64,000 nucleotides of DNA, taken from positions 248,001-312,000 of the forward strand of contig QAZA01000045.1 in the NCBI GenBank assembly GCA_003054695.1, written 5' to 3'. The stretch is from Verrucomicrobia bacterium LW23. GTDB taxonomy: Bacteria; Verrucomicrobiota; Verrucomicrobiia; Methylacidiphilales; UBA1321. The notes under the pieces are model-generated. The model searched no databases, was not told where the DNA came from, and saw only the letters and a program-made list of their open reading frames with translations. This document shows positions 1 through 9,959 of the stretch, in pieces (positions within the stretch are counted from its first letter, which is position 1; each line of letters begins with the position of its first letter). Both the position numbers and the translations under genes were made by a program.

Positions 1-830
1 GTAGTCTCGAAGGCGAGAATGCTCCCGCAGCCGGGGCTCCGGCAAAAGCGTCGGCCTCCGGCCTGGACTCGGAGCAGGCCAAACAGGCGGATCTACGCGT
101 CTTTTTTCTGGGCAACAGCTACACGTACTACTGGGAGCTTCCGGCCATCGTCAAAACGCTGGCAGCGGATAGTTCGCCCTCGCGCAAGGTATTTGTCAAC
201 AAACACGCGGAGGGAGGCAAAACGTTTGAATATTATTGGAAGAAGCTCAATAACGCGGACGTCGCAGCGCGCGGCGAGCTGGATCAGAAATTGCTGGACC
301 CGCGGTGGGACGTCATCGTGCTGCAACCCTGGAGGGACGTAGATAACGACATGCACAACTACGCGGAAAAGCTCATCGCCAAGATAAAGGAGGTTAACCC
401 AAAAGTAACCATCCTGCTTTACATGTGGGGTGACGCCAAAAGCGACATAGCCGAGAAGCATCAGGCGCTTTTCGAGCCGATTGCACAAAAGACCGGGGCC
501 ATTCTCATCCCGGTAGCGTGGGCATGGGCCCAGGGACAGGCGGAGAGGCCGAAAGCCGAGCCCAACGACCAGGCCTGGGTAGCCCACGATGGCTGGCACC
601 CCGGCTACCGTCGCTCCTACCTGGCGGCCTGCCAGATTTACGGCGCCCTATTCCGGCAAAGTCCCGTCGGCGTGAAGACTCGCACGTGGAAATTCGGCTA
701 CATCCCCCCGGCCAGCGAGTTCCGGGGACCTTTGATGCTTACCGACGAGGAAGCTACCTGGCTGCAAACCCTGGCATGGGACACCCTGCGGAAGCATACG
801 AATGATGCGGCCATCAGGGCGTTGCCATAG
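1..830 (+). CDS. SGNH/GDSL-type hydrolase, 5' partial
   Basis: The reading frame starting at base 3 is open from the window edge to a TAG at 828-830, so the true start lies upstream. The visible 275 residues begin with an Ala-rich stretch, then carry an SGNH block I (FFLGNSYTYYWELP, with Ser in the GNS context) and, near the C-terminus, a block V (DGWHPGYRRSYLAA) supplying the Asp and His of the triad. Families with this layout are esterases or lipases, often carbohydrate esterases. Substrate is unknown. It points toward the minus-strand glycosidase gene that follows and may belong to the same carbohydrate-use locus; that link is inference from position. A shorter start at the ATG at 291 would lose block I and is unlikely. 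Confidence 0.72.
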   Translation, partial: SLEGENAPAAGAPAKASASGLDSEQAKQADLRVFFLGNSYTYYWELPAIVKTLAADSSPSRKVFVNKHAEGGKTFEYYWKKLNNADVAARGELDQKLLDPRWDVIVLQPWRDVDNDMHNYAEKLIAKIKEVNPKVTILLYMWGDAKSDIAEKHQALFEPIAQKTGAILIPVAWAWAQGQAERPKAEPNDQAWVAHDGWHPGYRRSYLAACQIYGALFRQSPVGVKTRTWKFGYIPPASEFRGPLMLTDEEATWLQTLAWDTLRKHTNDAAIRALP

Positions 831-835
831 CCTGA

Positions 836-887
836 AGCATTTTCTAGATAGCCTGGCGAATTCGCGACACGCTACCTGGAAAATGCT
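836..887. repeat. Short palindromic repeat (AGCATTTTC...GAAAATGCT family)
   Basis: An inverted repeat with 17-bp arms (AGCATTTTCTAGATAGC and GCTACCTGGAAAATGCT, 15 of 17 pairing) around a centre containing TTCGCGACA. The same arm sequence bounds the larger element at 20477-20634. It lies between two converging genes and could also act as a transcription terminator. Confidence 0.6.
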
Positions 888-926
888 CCAAGGTGCTGTC
901 TCCGTGAGCCTGTTGCGGGATATGGA

Positions 927-2927
927 CTACAGGCTCAACCTCCTTGTGTACCGGGGTAACGGCAGCTCCGAGTCAGACCGCATTTCGAATGCGGTCTCAT
1001 ACATTTTCTCGTGTGATACCTGCGCAGCTTCGCAGATGAGGGGTTGCTCTTGATGACATACATCAAGGAAGCCGCAGTTATATGGCTCCCCGTCGTAGCG
1101 CCCAATAGCGCTTTGATCGTAGAGAGTAAACCAATGGACGCCCACGCACCAGGGTTGCGCCGCGTGGCTCTCAAGGAAGTGGCGGTAGGCCAGAGCGCGG
1201 TCTTGCTGGGTGGCCACAGTTTCCAGCCCGGCAGCGGGCATGCCGGTGTCGGTCGCGCCAAAGTGCCACTCGCCTATGAGGACGGGTTTGTGCAGACGGC
1301 AAGAAATGTCGCCGCCGGCGGGCCGGGGCTTCTTGCTGTAGGAATTGAACGTAAAGACGTCGAATGAGCTGAAGGAATCCATCAGCCAGTCTGCCGGTGG
1401 CGCTGCAAAACGGGCACCGAGATTGAGGTGATGCGGATCCACAACTTTGCAGGCGGCTCCCAGCCTGTCAAAAAGGCGACGTGTCATTAGCGCGGAGAAC
1501 TCCATGGTGTCCTGCAGAAATGCAGCGCTCTGCGGCAATCTCTCCCATCGCCCGCTGACGACATGGGCCGGTGTGGCGTCTTCCGTTTCCCAGGCCTGCG
1601 TAAGCGTGGTGTTATTGCAGGCGTACCGTTTGCCAAGCCAGGCGGCGAATTCATTGCGGGCGTAACAGCCCTCCGTGTTGGCAAGCATTCCGGCGGCTGG
1701 CGTTTGTCTGGCGACGGACCAGGTGGGCTCGTTGCAGATGTAGTAGCCTATGAAGGCTGGGTCATCGCGCGTGGGAAGAAGCTGCTGCGCCCACTCAGCA
1801 CAGCCGCTTTCAAAGTCCGGGTGGAAGACATCGGGGAAGTCGCGGAAGATGACAGGCACTGCAATCGTGTCGATATCTCGCAATGGACGTGTGTAGGGGT
1901 AGGAATAATTCTGTCCTAGTTGATAGTCGGACCAGTTGCCAAGCGTGTTAAACCGCCGCCGGCGAAGGAATCGGATCGTCAGCTTGCGCCACTCTTCACG
2001 CCAGGTTTTTGCCCCAAAAGCGCGTATCATGTTGGCAGCCAGGAAGTTGATGGCTCGCCCAGCGTTGGCTCCGCGGGGACGATTCAGGCTTGCATCGGCC
2101 CACTGGGGAGCTTCGTCGGGCTGCCATTCCAGAAGATGCTCCAATCCGGCTGCAGCAGCTTCTACCAATGGAGAGACGCAGCACAGTCCGGCGGACCAGA
2201 ATGCTCCGCCATCCGGATCGACCAGCCACCAACGCCGGCCGTCGTGATGCGTACGAAACCAGCCGGTGGCGGCATAACGGATGTGAGCCGATCCTCCCCA
2301 GCGAGTCCAGCCTGCCGGGAATTCGGAGTCTGCGTTGGAGGCGTCTGCCCGGAGACGCGTTACCATTTGCGATTCATTCGAAATCTTCTCCGGCCAGTGG
2401 CGTGATGCGGCCTGGCCGAGACTGTCCAGCAGGTAAAGGTGAGGAGATTCCGCATTCACCAGCAGCCTGGGCGGGTGGGGGGAGACGCGCCAGTCTGTCT
2501 GCCACCACCCCGCATTGACTTCCGGACCGGCCAGGAGGGTTACGCGAAGGGTGGCTACTTCATCCGGGCGCACGATATCGCCGCCGCACATAGGCTTAAG
2601 TAGCGCACCTTCCCGGGGCAGCAGCCAGGCGTTAAGCGCGAGGGCCGTGCCGGGTATGCGCAAACGCGCGCGCACCTGCGGGTAGAGTCCAAAGATAATC
2701 TCTCCCCGACGATTTCCTTCAGCCGGCAGAAACTGCAGTTTTATCTGAAGCAGTACAGGATGAGGGTTGTAAAAATCAGCCGTAAGCCAGGTGCCCTCGC
2801 GAAATTCCCCAGGCGTTAGCGGAATCGCGACTGTGTCGGCCCCGATAGCAACGGAGGCGAAATGCCAGAAGTCGGACGAGTCCTCAAATGGCAGGAGGCC
2901 GGCGACGCTTTCGTTACGATGATGCAC
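927..2927 (-). CDS. Clan GH-A glycoside hydrolase, agarase/GH50-like
   Basis: A 666-residue protein starting at GTG. Residues 1-215 look like a beta-rich N-terminal domain. From about residue 222 (GWFRTHHDGRRWWLVDPDG) it resembles the entry segment of agarase-type (beta/alpha)8 glycosidases. The candidate acid/base is Glu400 in YYICNEP and the candidate nucleophile is Glu553 in VLIGEWHFG, the strand-4/strand-7 pair expected for clan GH-A retaining enzymes. No signal peptide is evident at this start, which is odd next to the secreted BNR protein upstream; a missed upstream start or a cytoplasmic role is possible. It is probably co-transcribed with the BNR gene. The precise CAZy family and substrate cannot be fixed by eye. 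Confidence 0.7.
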   Translation of the reverse strand: MHHRNESVAGLLPFEDSSDFWHFASVAIGADTVAIPLTPGEFREGTWLTADFYNPHPVLLQIKLQFLPAEGNRRGEIIFGLYPQVRARLRIPGTALALNAWLLPREGALLKPMCGGDIVRPDEVATLRVTLLAGPEVNAGWWQTDWRVSPHPPRLLVNAESPHLYLLDSLGQAASRHWPEKISNESQMVTRLRADASNADSEFPAGWTRWGGSAHIRYAATGWFRTHHDGRRWWLVDPDGGAFWSAGLCCVSPLVEAAAAGLEHLLEWQPDEAPQWADASLNRPRGANAGRAINFLAANMIRAFGAKTWREEWRKLTIRFLRRRRFNTLGNWSDYQLGQNYSYPYTRPLRDIDTIAVPVIFRDFPDVFHPDFESGCAEWAQQLLPTRDDPAFIGYYICNEPTWSVARQTPAAGMLANTEGCYARNEFAAWLGKRYACNNTTLTQAWETEDATPAHVVSGRWERLPQSAAFLQDTMEFSALMTRRLFDRLGAACKVVDPHHLNLGARFAAPPADWLMDSFSSFDVFTFNSYSKKPRPAGGDISCRLHKPVLIGEWHFGATDTGMPAAGLETVATQQDRALAYRHFLESHAAQPWCVGVHWFTLYDQSAIGRYDGEPYNCGFLDVCHQEQPLICEAAQVSHEKMYETAFEMRSDSELPLPRYTRRLSL

Positions 2928-3034
2928 AAGTAGTAGAAGATAGAGAATGGATGCCAGGAAGTGTATGAATGCAACTCGCTATCTGGCTATAGGAAGCGCT
3001 GTTGCGGGATGTGCACAAGTGATGCATCCCCACA

Positions 3035-5131
3035 TTACTTTGGTGGCGCTATTTTCCAGATTCCGAAGCAGCTTGTACCAAACCAGGCCTCGCGGGTGCG
3101 GGGATGAACGCGGACCCAGAGGGATTCGCGGGCTCCGTCGGGGCCGGAGGTGACGGCAGAGTTGCGGGTATTGCGCGTCAAGGTTTGCCAGGTAGCGCCG
3201 CCATCTGTGGAGCGGTAGCAGGAGCTGTCGCCCAGGTAGGTGTTGCTAGGCCAGCAGGCGTAGACGATCCTGGGGTTCACCGGGTCCACGGCGACACTGT
3301 GGGCGGCTCGCTGGTTATTCCAGTCCAGCGGCAGGCGGGCAGTAATGTCTGTCGTTGTGTTGTCCTTAAAACTGTAGACAAGGAGGGAGCCCTGCGTGGC
3401 GATGTAGAGGATGTCCTGTGCGGGGTCAACAGCGATGTCATGCACAGATCCTTTCCCCAGCGTGGTGACTACCTTCCACGTAAGCCCTTTATCCGTAGAG
3501 CTAACGACGCTTTTGTCTTTGGCGCCGTAGAGGGTTCCGGGCTTAGAGGGGACGTGTGTAAACACGCCTTTGCAATCGGCCATGGGCTTCCACGTTACAC
3601 CCATGTCGTCGCTGCGCAGGTTGCCGAAGAAAAGCACACGGGGATCTGTCGGATCACCGTATCCAATGGATTCACCCTGGAGTTTGAGGCCGGTCTTCTC
3701 GTAGGTTTTGCCGCCGTCGCGGGTGATGCGGAGTTCCGTGGGGCCGCCCCAGCCTTCGCGATTGCCGGCAAACGCCAGCTCGGGTGTTGCGGCGTAGGCT
3801 CCATAGATAAAGCCACCCCAGCTTTGGCCGGAGAAGCCCATGCGTTTCCACGTGTCGCCGCCGTTGGTCGTCAGCGCGGCGTCGTAGTCCTGGGAGGGGA
3901 AGAGAAGCAGGTCGGGATTCGCTGCGTTAAAGACGTAGGAGCGGCCGGTCATGATGCCGGTGTAGCCGTGATTGGCCCATGTCCAGGTATCGCCCGCGTC
4001 GGTGCTGCGCGTGAGGTAGTCGCCTCCAAAAGACCAGACAACGGCGGGGTCTCTGGGATCCCAGACAAAGGCGCCTTTGCGGTTGTTGTAGGGGATGAAG
4101 GAGAGCTTGTTATCATAGGTGCCCACCTGCCACGACTGACCTCCATCGGTGGTAACGTAGCGCATGATTTTCCACGGCCCTTCGTCCAGATTAACAGCCA
4201 TGCGTTTGGGGTCCGAAGGGCTCACTTTAAGAAAGCTGAAGCCGCCGCCGCTCACTTTGGACTGAGCAGCGGCCGGCAGCGAGGGAACTGGCGTAAAGGT
4301 TGCACCGCTATCCGTGGAGATAAGGATCTGACCGCGGGTGCTGACGTAGACATTGTCTGGCGCGGTGGCGATGACGTCCAGCCCCTGGATGGGCTCCGCG
4401 AGAGCTGTTGTAAACGTTTTACCCTCATCCTTGCTGACGAGAAGGCCTTCCCTGCCACCTGCGTAAAGCCAGCCTTTCCTGGGGTGAACCTTCAGAATGC
4501 AGTCACCCGCGGCGGCCGAGTCAGGAACTTCGCTCCATGTCTCGCCGCCGTCGATGCTTTTAAAGAGCGCGCCGGGTTTCTCCGGGTCGTCTTTCTTCTT
4601 GCCTTTAGTGATCTCCCTGGACCAGTACGCGACCCTGCATTTGCGGGTGGCGCTGTCGTAGCTGGCGGGATCAAAAGCAAGCTGCTCGCGTACGTCGCGA
4701 TAGCCGAAGTTGTTGTCGGGCTTGACGTGTTTCCATGTCTGGCCGCGATCAGTGGAAAGATAAATCCCATGCTCCGGGCGGACCAGAGAGTTGCAGGCAA
4801 CCAGGAGCACGCGGTCAGCGTTCATGGGATCCACCGCGAAGGAACACGCGCCGCGGGCCTTGAGCCCGATATTGGCCGGCGCCCAATTCTTGCCGCCGTC
4901 CACGCTTCGGTAGATACCGCCGACGTCCGTGCCCATGTACATCGTCTGCCCCGTCTGCATGTCTGCTGCCAGAGAAAGGGGCCACTGGCACCCCTCGCCG
5001 CCAATCCCAACCGACTTTACCTCGGCCGTGCGCAGAGGAATGGGCTGCCATACCTGGGCAAATGTGTTAGTGGCGCTCAGCGTGAAGCCAAGGGATAGAG
5101 AAAAAGCTACTGCAAGATGTTGTAATGTCAT
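3035..5131 (-). CDS. Secreted BNR/Asp-box beta-propeller protein, GH74-like
   Basis: About 698 residues from the ATG at 5131; an in-frame TTG at 5158 would add nine residues ahead of the signal peptide. The N-terminus (MTLQHLAVAFSLSLGF...FAQ) is a good Sec signal. The mature protein has an early TDVGGIYRSVDGGKNW block and at least ten further Asp-box motifs of the S/T-x-D-x-G-x-T-W kind, spaced as in six- or seven-bladed propellers. The TDVGG segment near the start matches the region that supplies a catalytic Asp in GH74 xyloglucanases. It may be a glucanase or a propeller binding protein. It lies 149 bp downstream of the Verru_Chthon A gene on the same strand and could be the last but one gene of that operon. 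Confidence 0.75.
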   Translation of the reverse strand: MTLQHLAVAFSLSLGFTLSATNTFAQVWQPIPLRTAEVKSVGIGGEGCQWPLSLAADMQTGQTMYMGTDVGGIYRSVDGGKNWAPANIGLKARGACSFAVDPMNADRVLLVACNSLVRPEHGIYLSTDRGQTWKHVKPDNNFGYRDVREQLAFDPASYDSATRKCRVAYWSREITKGKKKDDPEKPGALFKSIDGGETWSEVPDSAAAGDCILKVHPRKGWLYAGGREGLLVSKDEGKTFTTALAEPIQGLDVIATAPDNVYVSTRGQILISTDSGATFTPVPSLPAAAQSKVSGGGFSFLKVSPSDPKRMAVNLDEGPWKIMRYVTTDGGQSWQVGTYDNKLSFIPYNNRKGAFVWDPRDPAVVWSFGGDYLTRSTDAGDTWTWANHGYTGIMTGRSYVFNAANPDLLLFPSQDYDAALTTNGGDTWKRMGFSGQSWGGFIYGAYAATPELAFAGNREGWGGPTELRITRDGGKTYEKTGLKLQGESIGYGDPTDPRVLFFGNLRSDDMGVTWKPMADCKGVFTHVPSKPGTLYGAKDKSVVSSTDKGLTWKVVTTLGKGSVHDIAVDPAQDILYIATQGSLLVYSFKDNTTTDITARLPLDWNNQRAAHSVAVDPVNPRIVYACWPSNTYLGDSSCYRSTDGGATWQTLTRNTRNSAVTSGPDGARESLWVRVHPRTREAWFGTSCFGIWKIAPPK

Positions 5132-5280
5132 GATGGTGAAAAGGATGCTTAAAATCAAAACGGCCCTCCCCCGGGCGACAATGCCCGAGGTGCCCAGGCG
5201 CTGCGCCGTCCAAAAAGTCCACGCCTCCCCTGCTTCCCTACATCCGGCTGCTGCCGGCGTATCGAAACCGGGTGCCGCCG

Positions 5281-8200
5281 CTACGGATCAAATCGCTTCA
5301 CCCCGAGCGTGCGGAACTTGTAGCCGGTCAGTGGCTGTGTCTCGTCGTATGTGGTAAGGGCGGGGTTGAGGTAACGCTCTATTTGTATGGACCCGCGCCA
5401 CTCGCCTTCTACCACGTCGCGGCCCTCCACCCATTCGTCCGGGTTGGTGCCCGGCACTTTCTTCAGGCTCTGGGCCCGGATGTGGACGCGGAAGCTGTTG
5501 GATTTCGTCGTAAGCCTGGGGTAGATATCCGCATAAGGCTTCTCCCTCGAATTGTCGCCAGTCAGCGCGAAGCTGTCCCACCAGGTACGCATGTTGTTAA
5601 TTGTGGGTACGCTCCCGGTTACCACCGTCTCGGGTACAAGGAACATGTCGCAGATTTCGGACGCCGTTTTGAAGGGCTGGTTGTTGTCGTAGCGCTCCTT
5701 AAACGCCTTGAGCGTCTCCTCCGTATTGATGCGGGCGCGATAATTGGTGGCGCCTGCTCCGCTTTTATAGCGGTTTGCCTCGGTGGTAGGCACTGCGGCC
5801 AGGCGGGTGGAGCGAAGCACCGCGTGCAGGCCGGTGGTGCGCTCGATGTAAGTGAAGGGGACGATCTGCGCGTTCAGGTTAATCTTGCCCATCGTTGAGA
5901 ACGGCTCGCTGATGGCAAAGGGCTCGACCACCGGCATGGTAAAGAGATCCAGAATGAGGTGATCGGGCGGGTCCGCTTTGCCGGGGTGCTTGTCTTTGGC
6001 GGGCGGGTTAGGGCAGAACAAAAGCGTCTGCCAGGGGCGAACACCGGCGGTATTGCTGGCATTAAACGCTGTCTCGCTCCTCTTCACTCCCGTCGAGAGT
6101 GAACCGAACATGACGGGCGATGGAACCTGGCGATTGGGCGAAAAGAGTGTGGTTTGCACCGGCGTGCCCTGCGTGCTGTAATAGGCGTCAGTGGAGATTT
6201 CCCCTTCGTCCGGACGGTTGATGTAGGGGCCGTCGACGACACCTCCCATACCGTTATCCCAGTCTCCGGGGTAGGGCTGCCCGTCGAGGCCGATAAGGTT
6301 CGCACCATTCAAGAAACTGGGCACCGCAGGGAAGAAGGTCGAAGGATTCACGTAATTGTACCCGGCATCTTTCACCAGCCGTCCCCACCTGCCACGGTAT
6401 GCCAGCCCATTGCCGCAGCGCATGTCGCTGGCGTAAAGGAGCTTCTTGTCGTAGTCCGCATCCTTTTGAAAGGCCGCTGCCGGCACGTTTTTCATCGCTG
6501 CGATAAGACGCGCGTCGCCTGTTGCCGGCTCAACCGAACGCACGGGGTCATTTTCCGAGAGCGACACGGAGTTGCCCCCTGCCGGGTTCTGGTAATTGTC
6601 CTGGATCAGCTGGTTCGTACTGAAGGCCCGGTTCGACATCTTCTCCTGTGGGTTGTACTCCACAGGCGCGGTTGCAGCAGACACGCTGCCGCCGACACCT
6701 GTCACGACGCGGGGGGTAGGCAGGTTGGCGGTTGGGGGAAACTGGAACCTGATCGTCTGAATGGGCGTAGCGCGCACCGCATTGGCTTTGTCCCGGCTGT
6801 AGACCCGTATGGTGATGTCGCCGCCACTGCTGCCCAGACTCATGTAGGAGCCGAACGCGTTCTCGTTGGTGAAGGGCGGGTACTCCGCAAACACAGTCTT
6901 GTCCATCGCAATCTTGTTGCTGAAGAGTGTGTACTGAGAGTTCTCATCGGAACCGAGTTGCCTTACTGTGCCGGCATTCCAGAACAGATTAGCCGCGCCC
7001 TCAAAGCTGCCCCAGCCGTAGTCGTGAAACGGGGATACACCAGAATAGCTGACACGCGCTTTAGCCGGAAAGCCAAGGGGCTGGCCCTCCAGCGTGAGGT
7101 TGTTGAGGCCCTCCACCTCGTACACGTAGTTGGGCATCAGCCGCATGACGCCATGCGCCACGGAGAAGGATTGAATCAGAAACAGCGCGCGTACCTCCTT
7201 GGTTTTGCCGTTGTTCTGCGGGGTGACCTTGTTGTTGGGTACATACCGGGTTGGATAAAACAGCAGCGTGGGGCTGTGCACGGTGGAGATGCGGCCAAAG
7301 CCACGTGTAGCAGTGCCTGTTGTTGGCGCCGTAATCTCGATGGGAACAACCTGGCCGCTGCCCGCGGGAGCGGAAGTAATCGGCGTGGGCGGGTTAGGCC
7401 CCAGAGTAAATCTTTTGCCCACGGGAAGGTTGGAGTCGGAGAGATTGGTGCAGCGCACGTAGTCAAAAATCTCCGTCAGGATCTGGTCGCGATCCTCCCC
7501 GTATTTGGCAAGGAAGGTGCTGGTATAGCCGGGCGGAATTAGCGCCGTAAGGCCCTGCAGGTACTGGTAGATTTCGCGATTGCGGGGAAACTTTGTGAAG
7601 TCGTCGGTGGGGTGCGTGCTGTCGTTGCGCACGAAATAGTACTTTTTATCTCCCACTGTACTTGCAAAGGCGATGGCTTTGTCAAAAGCCGTTCTCTCTC
7701 CGTAAAGGGTAGCGCTGCCATTTGAATCCGCCTGAAGGCCGGCTATGGGCCAGATGGTAACACGCGGTCGATTAAAGACATTCACCTCCGGTGCGCGGCT
7801 CTGCGCCGTAAGAAAGAACTGGGCGTTGCTGATCTGCGTATCTGTCAGCACCGTGGTTGGCCGCACGGTAGCAGTAGGGGTGGGCTGGCCGTAGAAGAGC
7901 TCATCCACTGTGGCGTAGAGGCGATCGGACTTGGCGTTGAGCTTGACCAGTGTTGTGTTATTTACCGTGCCGCCCTTGGATCCACCTCCATTAATGCGCG
8001 GGTTAATCGCCGCCAGTTGATCGCGCGTGAGGGTTGGAAACACCGCACTGAGAAAAGTGGTGGCGGGGTGGCCCGGGTAACGCTGAAACTCGCCCTGTCG
8101 CGGTTGACTTTGTCCCAGTGAGTTTTTCTCAAAGCTGTTGTTGAACCGCGGCATGTCCATAAAGGAGCCGGGGATGTCCGCGGCAGGTGCCCACTCGTCG

Positions 8201-8910
8201 CCCGCCGCAGTGTTGATATTAACCTTGGTACTCTCATCGTCGGCCCAGAATGCGACACGACCGATGATGGGATTGGCCGGACTGGCAGCGGAGGGCTCAC
8301 CCAGAGTTCCGTCCTGCAACACATAAATCCACCGCACGGGCATGCTGATCCCGAGATCTCCTGTTGCGGGGAAGGAGAATCCCTTGGTGCCCAGCGTCGT
8401 ATCCGGTGCGGCAATGGGGTAGATGGCCGTGCCGCTGCTGCGCACGGGCGAGTTCAGATCCACAAACTCCGCCGGCCGGGTCTTCCAGTCGCCGGGGACG
8501 TCCGTGGGGAAGTTGGATGTGCCCGGGTTAAAGTTGGGCAGCCGCATGTTGTCCGACGAATAGAGCTTGTAGCCCGTATAATCATCGCCAACTCCGGAGT
8601 AGACGCGGATAAGACCGGGCTGCGATATCCAGTTAGCATCTGGCAGCTGCGTGGCATCCGCAATCTGCGACATCACCACATTGAGCGCTGAATCCGCAAA
8701 GCGCCGCGCGGAGGCCCCCTGAGCAAAGCCATGGGCCGCGCGGCTCTCCATCTGTGCACTGCTCAGCATCGCCAGGACCATGATGGACATGAGCACCAGC
8801 ACCCCCAGCACGATGACCAGCGCAAAACCCCGGCGTTGCCCGCGGCGAAGGCGGCTGTAGAAGTGACGGCCAGGGGACCTCAAGTGACAGGGATACGGAT
8901 TGCGTTTCAT
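5281..8910 (-). CDS. Verru_Chthon cassette protein A (GspK/PilX-like giant pseudopilin), copy 1
   Basis: 1,209 residues. The N-terminus has a basic leader, then GFALVIVLGVLVLMSIMVLAML (residues 28-49), a prepilin-like hydrophobic helix that lacks the Glu at +5, as GspK does. Residues 224-235 (DDESTKVNINTA) resemble the GspK sequence around its DE-x-G-x-INLN motif. The rest is a long Ser/Thr/Pro-rich extracellular-type region with no recognised catalytic site; GspK itself is only about 330 residues. The ATG overlaps the stop of the preceding C gene by 4 bp, so translation is probably coupled. The TIGRFAM family (Verru_Chthon cassette protein A) is recognised from gene order and sequence style. 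A role as tip component of a type II secretion-like pseudopilus is inference. Confidence 0.85.
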   Translation of the reverse strand: MKRNPYPCHLRSPGRHFYSRLRRGQRRGFALVIVLGVLVLMSIMVLAMLSSAQMESRAAHGFAQGASARRFADSALNVVMSQIADATQLPDANWISQPGLIRVYSGVGDDYTGYKLYSSDNMRLPNFNPGTSNFPTDVPGDWKTRPAEFVDLNSPVRSSGTAIYPIAAPDTTLGTKGFSFPATGDLGISMPVRWIYVLQDGTLGEPSAASPANPIIGRVAFWADDESTKVNINTAAGDEWAPAADIPGSFMDMPRFNNSFEKNSLGQSQPRQGEFQRYPGHPATTFLSAVFPTLTRDQLAAINPRINGGGSKGGTVNNTTLVKLNAKSDRLYATVDELFYGQPTPTATVRPTTVLTDTQISNAQFFLTAQSRAPEVNVFNRPRVTIWPIAGLQADSNGSATLYGERTAFDKAIAFASTVGDKKYYFVRNDSTHPTDDFTKFPRNREIYQYLQGLTALIPPGYTSTFLAKYGEDRDQILTEIFDYVRCTNLSDSNLPVGKRFTLGPNPPTPITSAPAGSGQVVPIEITAPTTGTATRGFGRISTVHSPTLLFYPTRYVPNNKVTPQNNGKTKEVRALFLIQSFSVAHGVMRLMPNYVYEVEGLNNLTLEGQPLGFPAKARVSYSGVSPFHDYGWGSFEGAANLFWNAGTVRQLGSDENSQYTLFSNKIAMDKTVFAEYPPFTNENAFGSYMSLGSSGGDITIRVYSRDKANAVRATPIQTIRFQFPPTANLPTPRVVTGVGGSVSAATAPVEYNPQEKMSNRAFSTNQLIQDNYQNPAGGNSVSLSENDPVRSVEPATGDARLIAAMKNVPAAAFQKDADYDKKLLYASDMRCGNGLAYRGRWGRLVKDAGYNYVNPSTFFPAVPSFLNGANLIGLDGQPYPGDWDNGMGGVVDGPYINRPDEGEISTDAYYSTQGTPVQTTLFSPNRQVPSPVMFGSLSTGVKRSETAFNASNTAGVRPWQTLLFCPNPPAKDKHPGKADPPDHLILDLFTMPVVEPFAISEPFSTMGKINLNAQIVPFTYIERTTGLHAVLRSTRLAAVPTTEANRYKSGAGATNYRARINTEETLKAFKERYDNNQPFKTASEICDMFLVPETVVTGSVPTINNMRTWWDSFALTGDNSREKPYADIYPRLTTKSNSFRVHIRAQSLKKVPGTNPDEWVEGRDVVEGEWRGSIQIERYLNPALTTYDETQPLTGYKFRTLGVKRFDP

Positions 8911-9959
8911 GACTCACTCCATTTGGATTCCTGGATAAGGACACTGGTCCGGAAGACTCGATAGTTGGCACCCTGAGCCTGCAAGGTGGTCTCCAGCGTC
9001 TGCAGGTCCTGATCCAGTTTTTGAAAAGTTGTCGAATCGGACGAGGCCTGGGTAAAGAGCGTCTCCAGACCCAGCGGCGGCGCCGTCGTCCCATATCTTT
9101 TGCTCCATCGCTCCGCCGTTGGCTCATCTACCGCCACCAAAATAATGTCAACCTGCGGCGGAAGCTGGTTCGACCTGGGGTCCGTGCTCGGTGCCGAGCG
9201 GGTATCGTAGCTGTACGTGGGGCAGAGCACGGTGCCCGCGCCCGTGCCATCCGTAGACCGCCTGGGCAGGACGATAAGAGCCACCACATTATCGGCCAGC
9301 GGCTGCACGGGCGGTTTGGCCAACGCCAGGGGTTTCAGGAACCAGTCGTTGGCAATACCCGGCTTAAAGACGTCCAGCTTATCCGTAGGCTGCAAAAACT
9401 GGTACAACCGATAGCGGTACTTGTTGGGGCTCAGCAGAAAACTCGGACGAAAGGCAGCGTCGGATCCAAACGCAACGTAGTACCCGCACGCATTGAGCAG
9501 GCTGCGCAGCCTGGTGGATCCGCCCGCGGAGTTATCCACGCCCAGCGGGGTCTGAAAGAAAAAAGCGTGCGTCCTGGCGTTCAGCGCCGAGGGGAGATTC
9601 AGCCCCGCGGCGGTGCCCGAGATAAAGTGAAGCTCCGACTTTCGCAGATACTGCGTCGGCGTTGTGGGATTATCGTAGCCCCAGTACGTGTTCAGCGTCG
9701 CCTGCCCAAGACTGCGCGTCATTGTCTCAAAGGCGTGCCGCGCGCTCTGGAAGGACTGAAGCCTGGCGTTGGACTGTGACCACACCTTACTCGTCATCTG
9801 CACCATGCCCAGCACCATCGTCATGATAGCCAGCAGGATTGCGGTCGCCACCATCATCTCCGTCAGCGTGTACGCGCAGCTGCTGCGACGGCGGCGAATA
9901 AGCCGGCTCCGGCGCCAGATATGCCCAGCCGCAAAATTAATGGCCTGCATTGGCAACAT
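8907..9959 (-). CDS. Verru_Chthon cassette protein C (GspJ/PilW-like pseudopilin), copy 1
   Basis: 350 residues. After a basic leader there is a class III prepilin motif, SCA|YTLTEMMVATAILLAIM, with Glu at +5 and the predicted PilD cleavage after Ala. The hydrophobic helix is followed by an amphipathic helix (residues around 52-80) and a beta-rich domain, as in minor pseudopilin GspJ. The start overlaps the end of the B gene by 23 bp, and the end overlaps the A gene by 4 bp; both overlaps have the same length in the second cassette at 29.9-30.9 kb. It is likely processed by a PilD peptidase encoded elsewhere and inserted in the inner membrane before assembly. Confidence 0.85.
   Translation of the reverse strand: MLPMQAINFAAGHIWRRSRLIRRRRSSCAYTLTEMMVATAILLAIMTMVLGMVQMTSKVWSQSNARLQSFQSARHAFETMTRSLGQATLNTYWGYDNPTTPTQYLRKSELHFISGTAAGLNLPSALNARTHAFFFQTPLGVDNSAGGSTRLRSLLNACGYYVAFGSDAAFRPSFLLSPNKYRYRLYQFLQPTDKLDVFKPGIANDWFLKPLALAKPPVQPLADNVVALIVLPRRSTDGTGAGTVLCPTYSYDTRSAPSTDPRSNQLPPQVDIILVAVDEPTAERWSKRYGTTAPPLGLETLFTQASSDSTTFQKLDQDLQTLETTLQAQGANYRVFRTSVLIQESKWSES

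Noticed and set aside
3104-5098. A 664-codon open frame on the plus strand antisense to the BNR protein
   Set aside because: It lacks domain signatures and mirrors the GC-rich codon pattern of the minus-strand gene, which has a signal peptide and many Asp-boxes.
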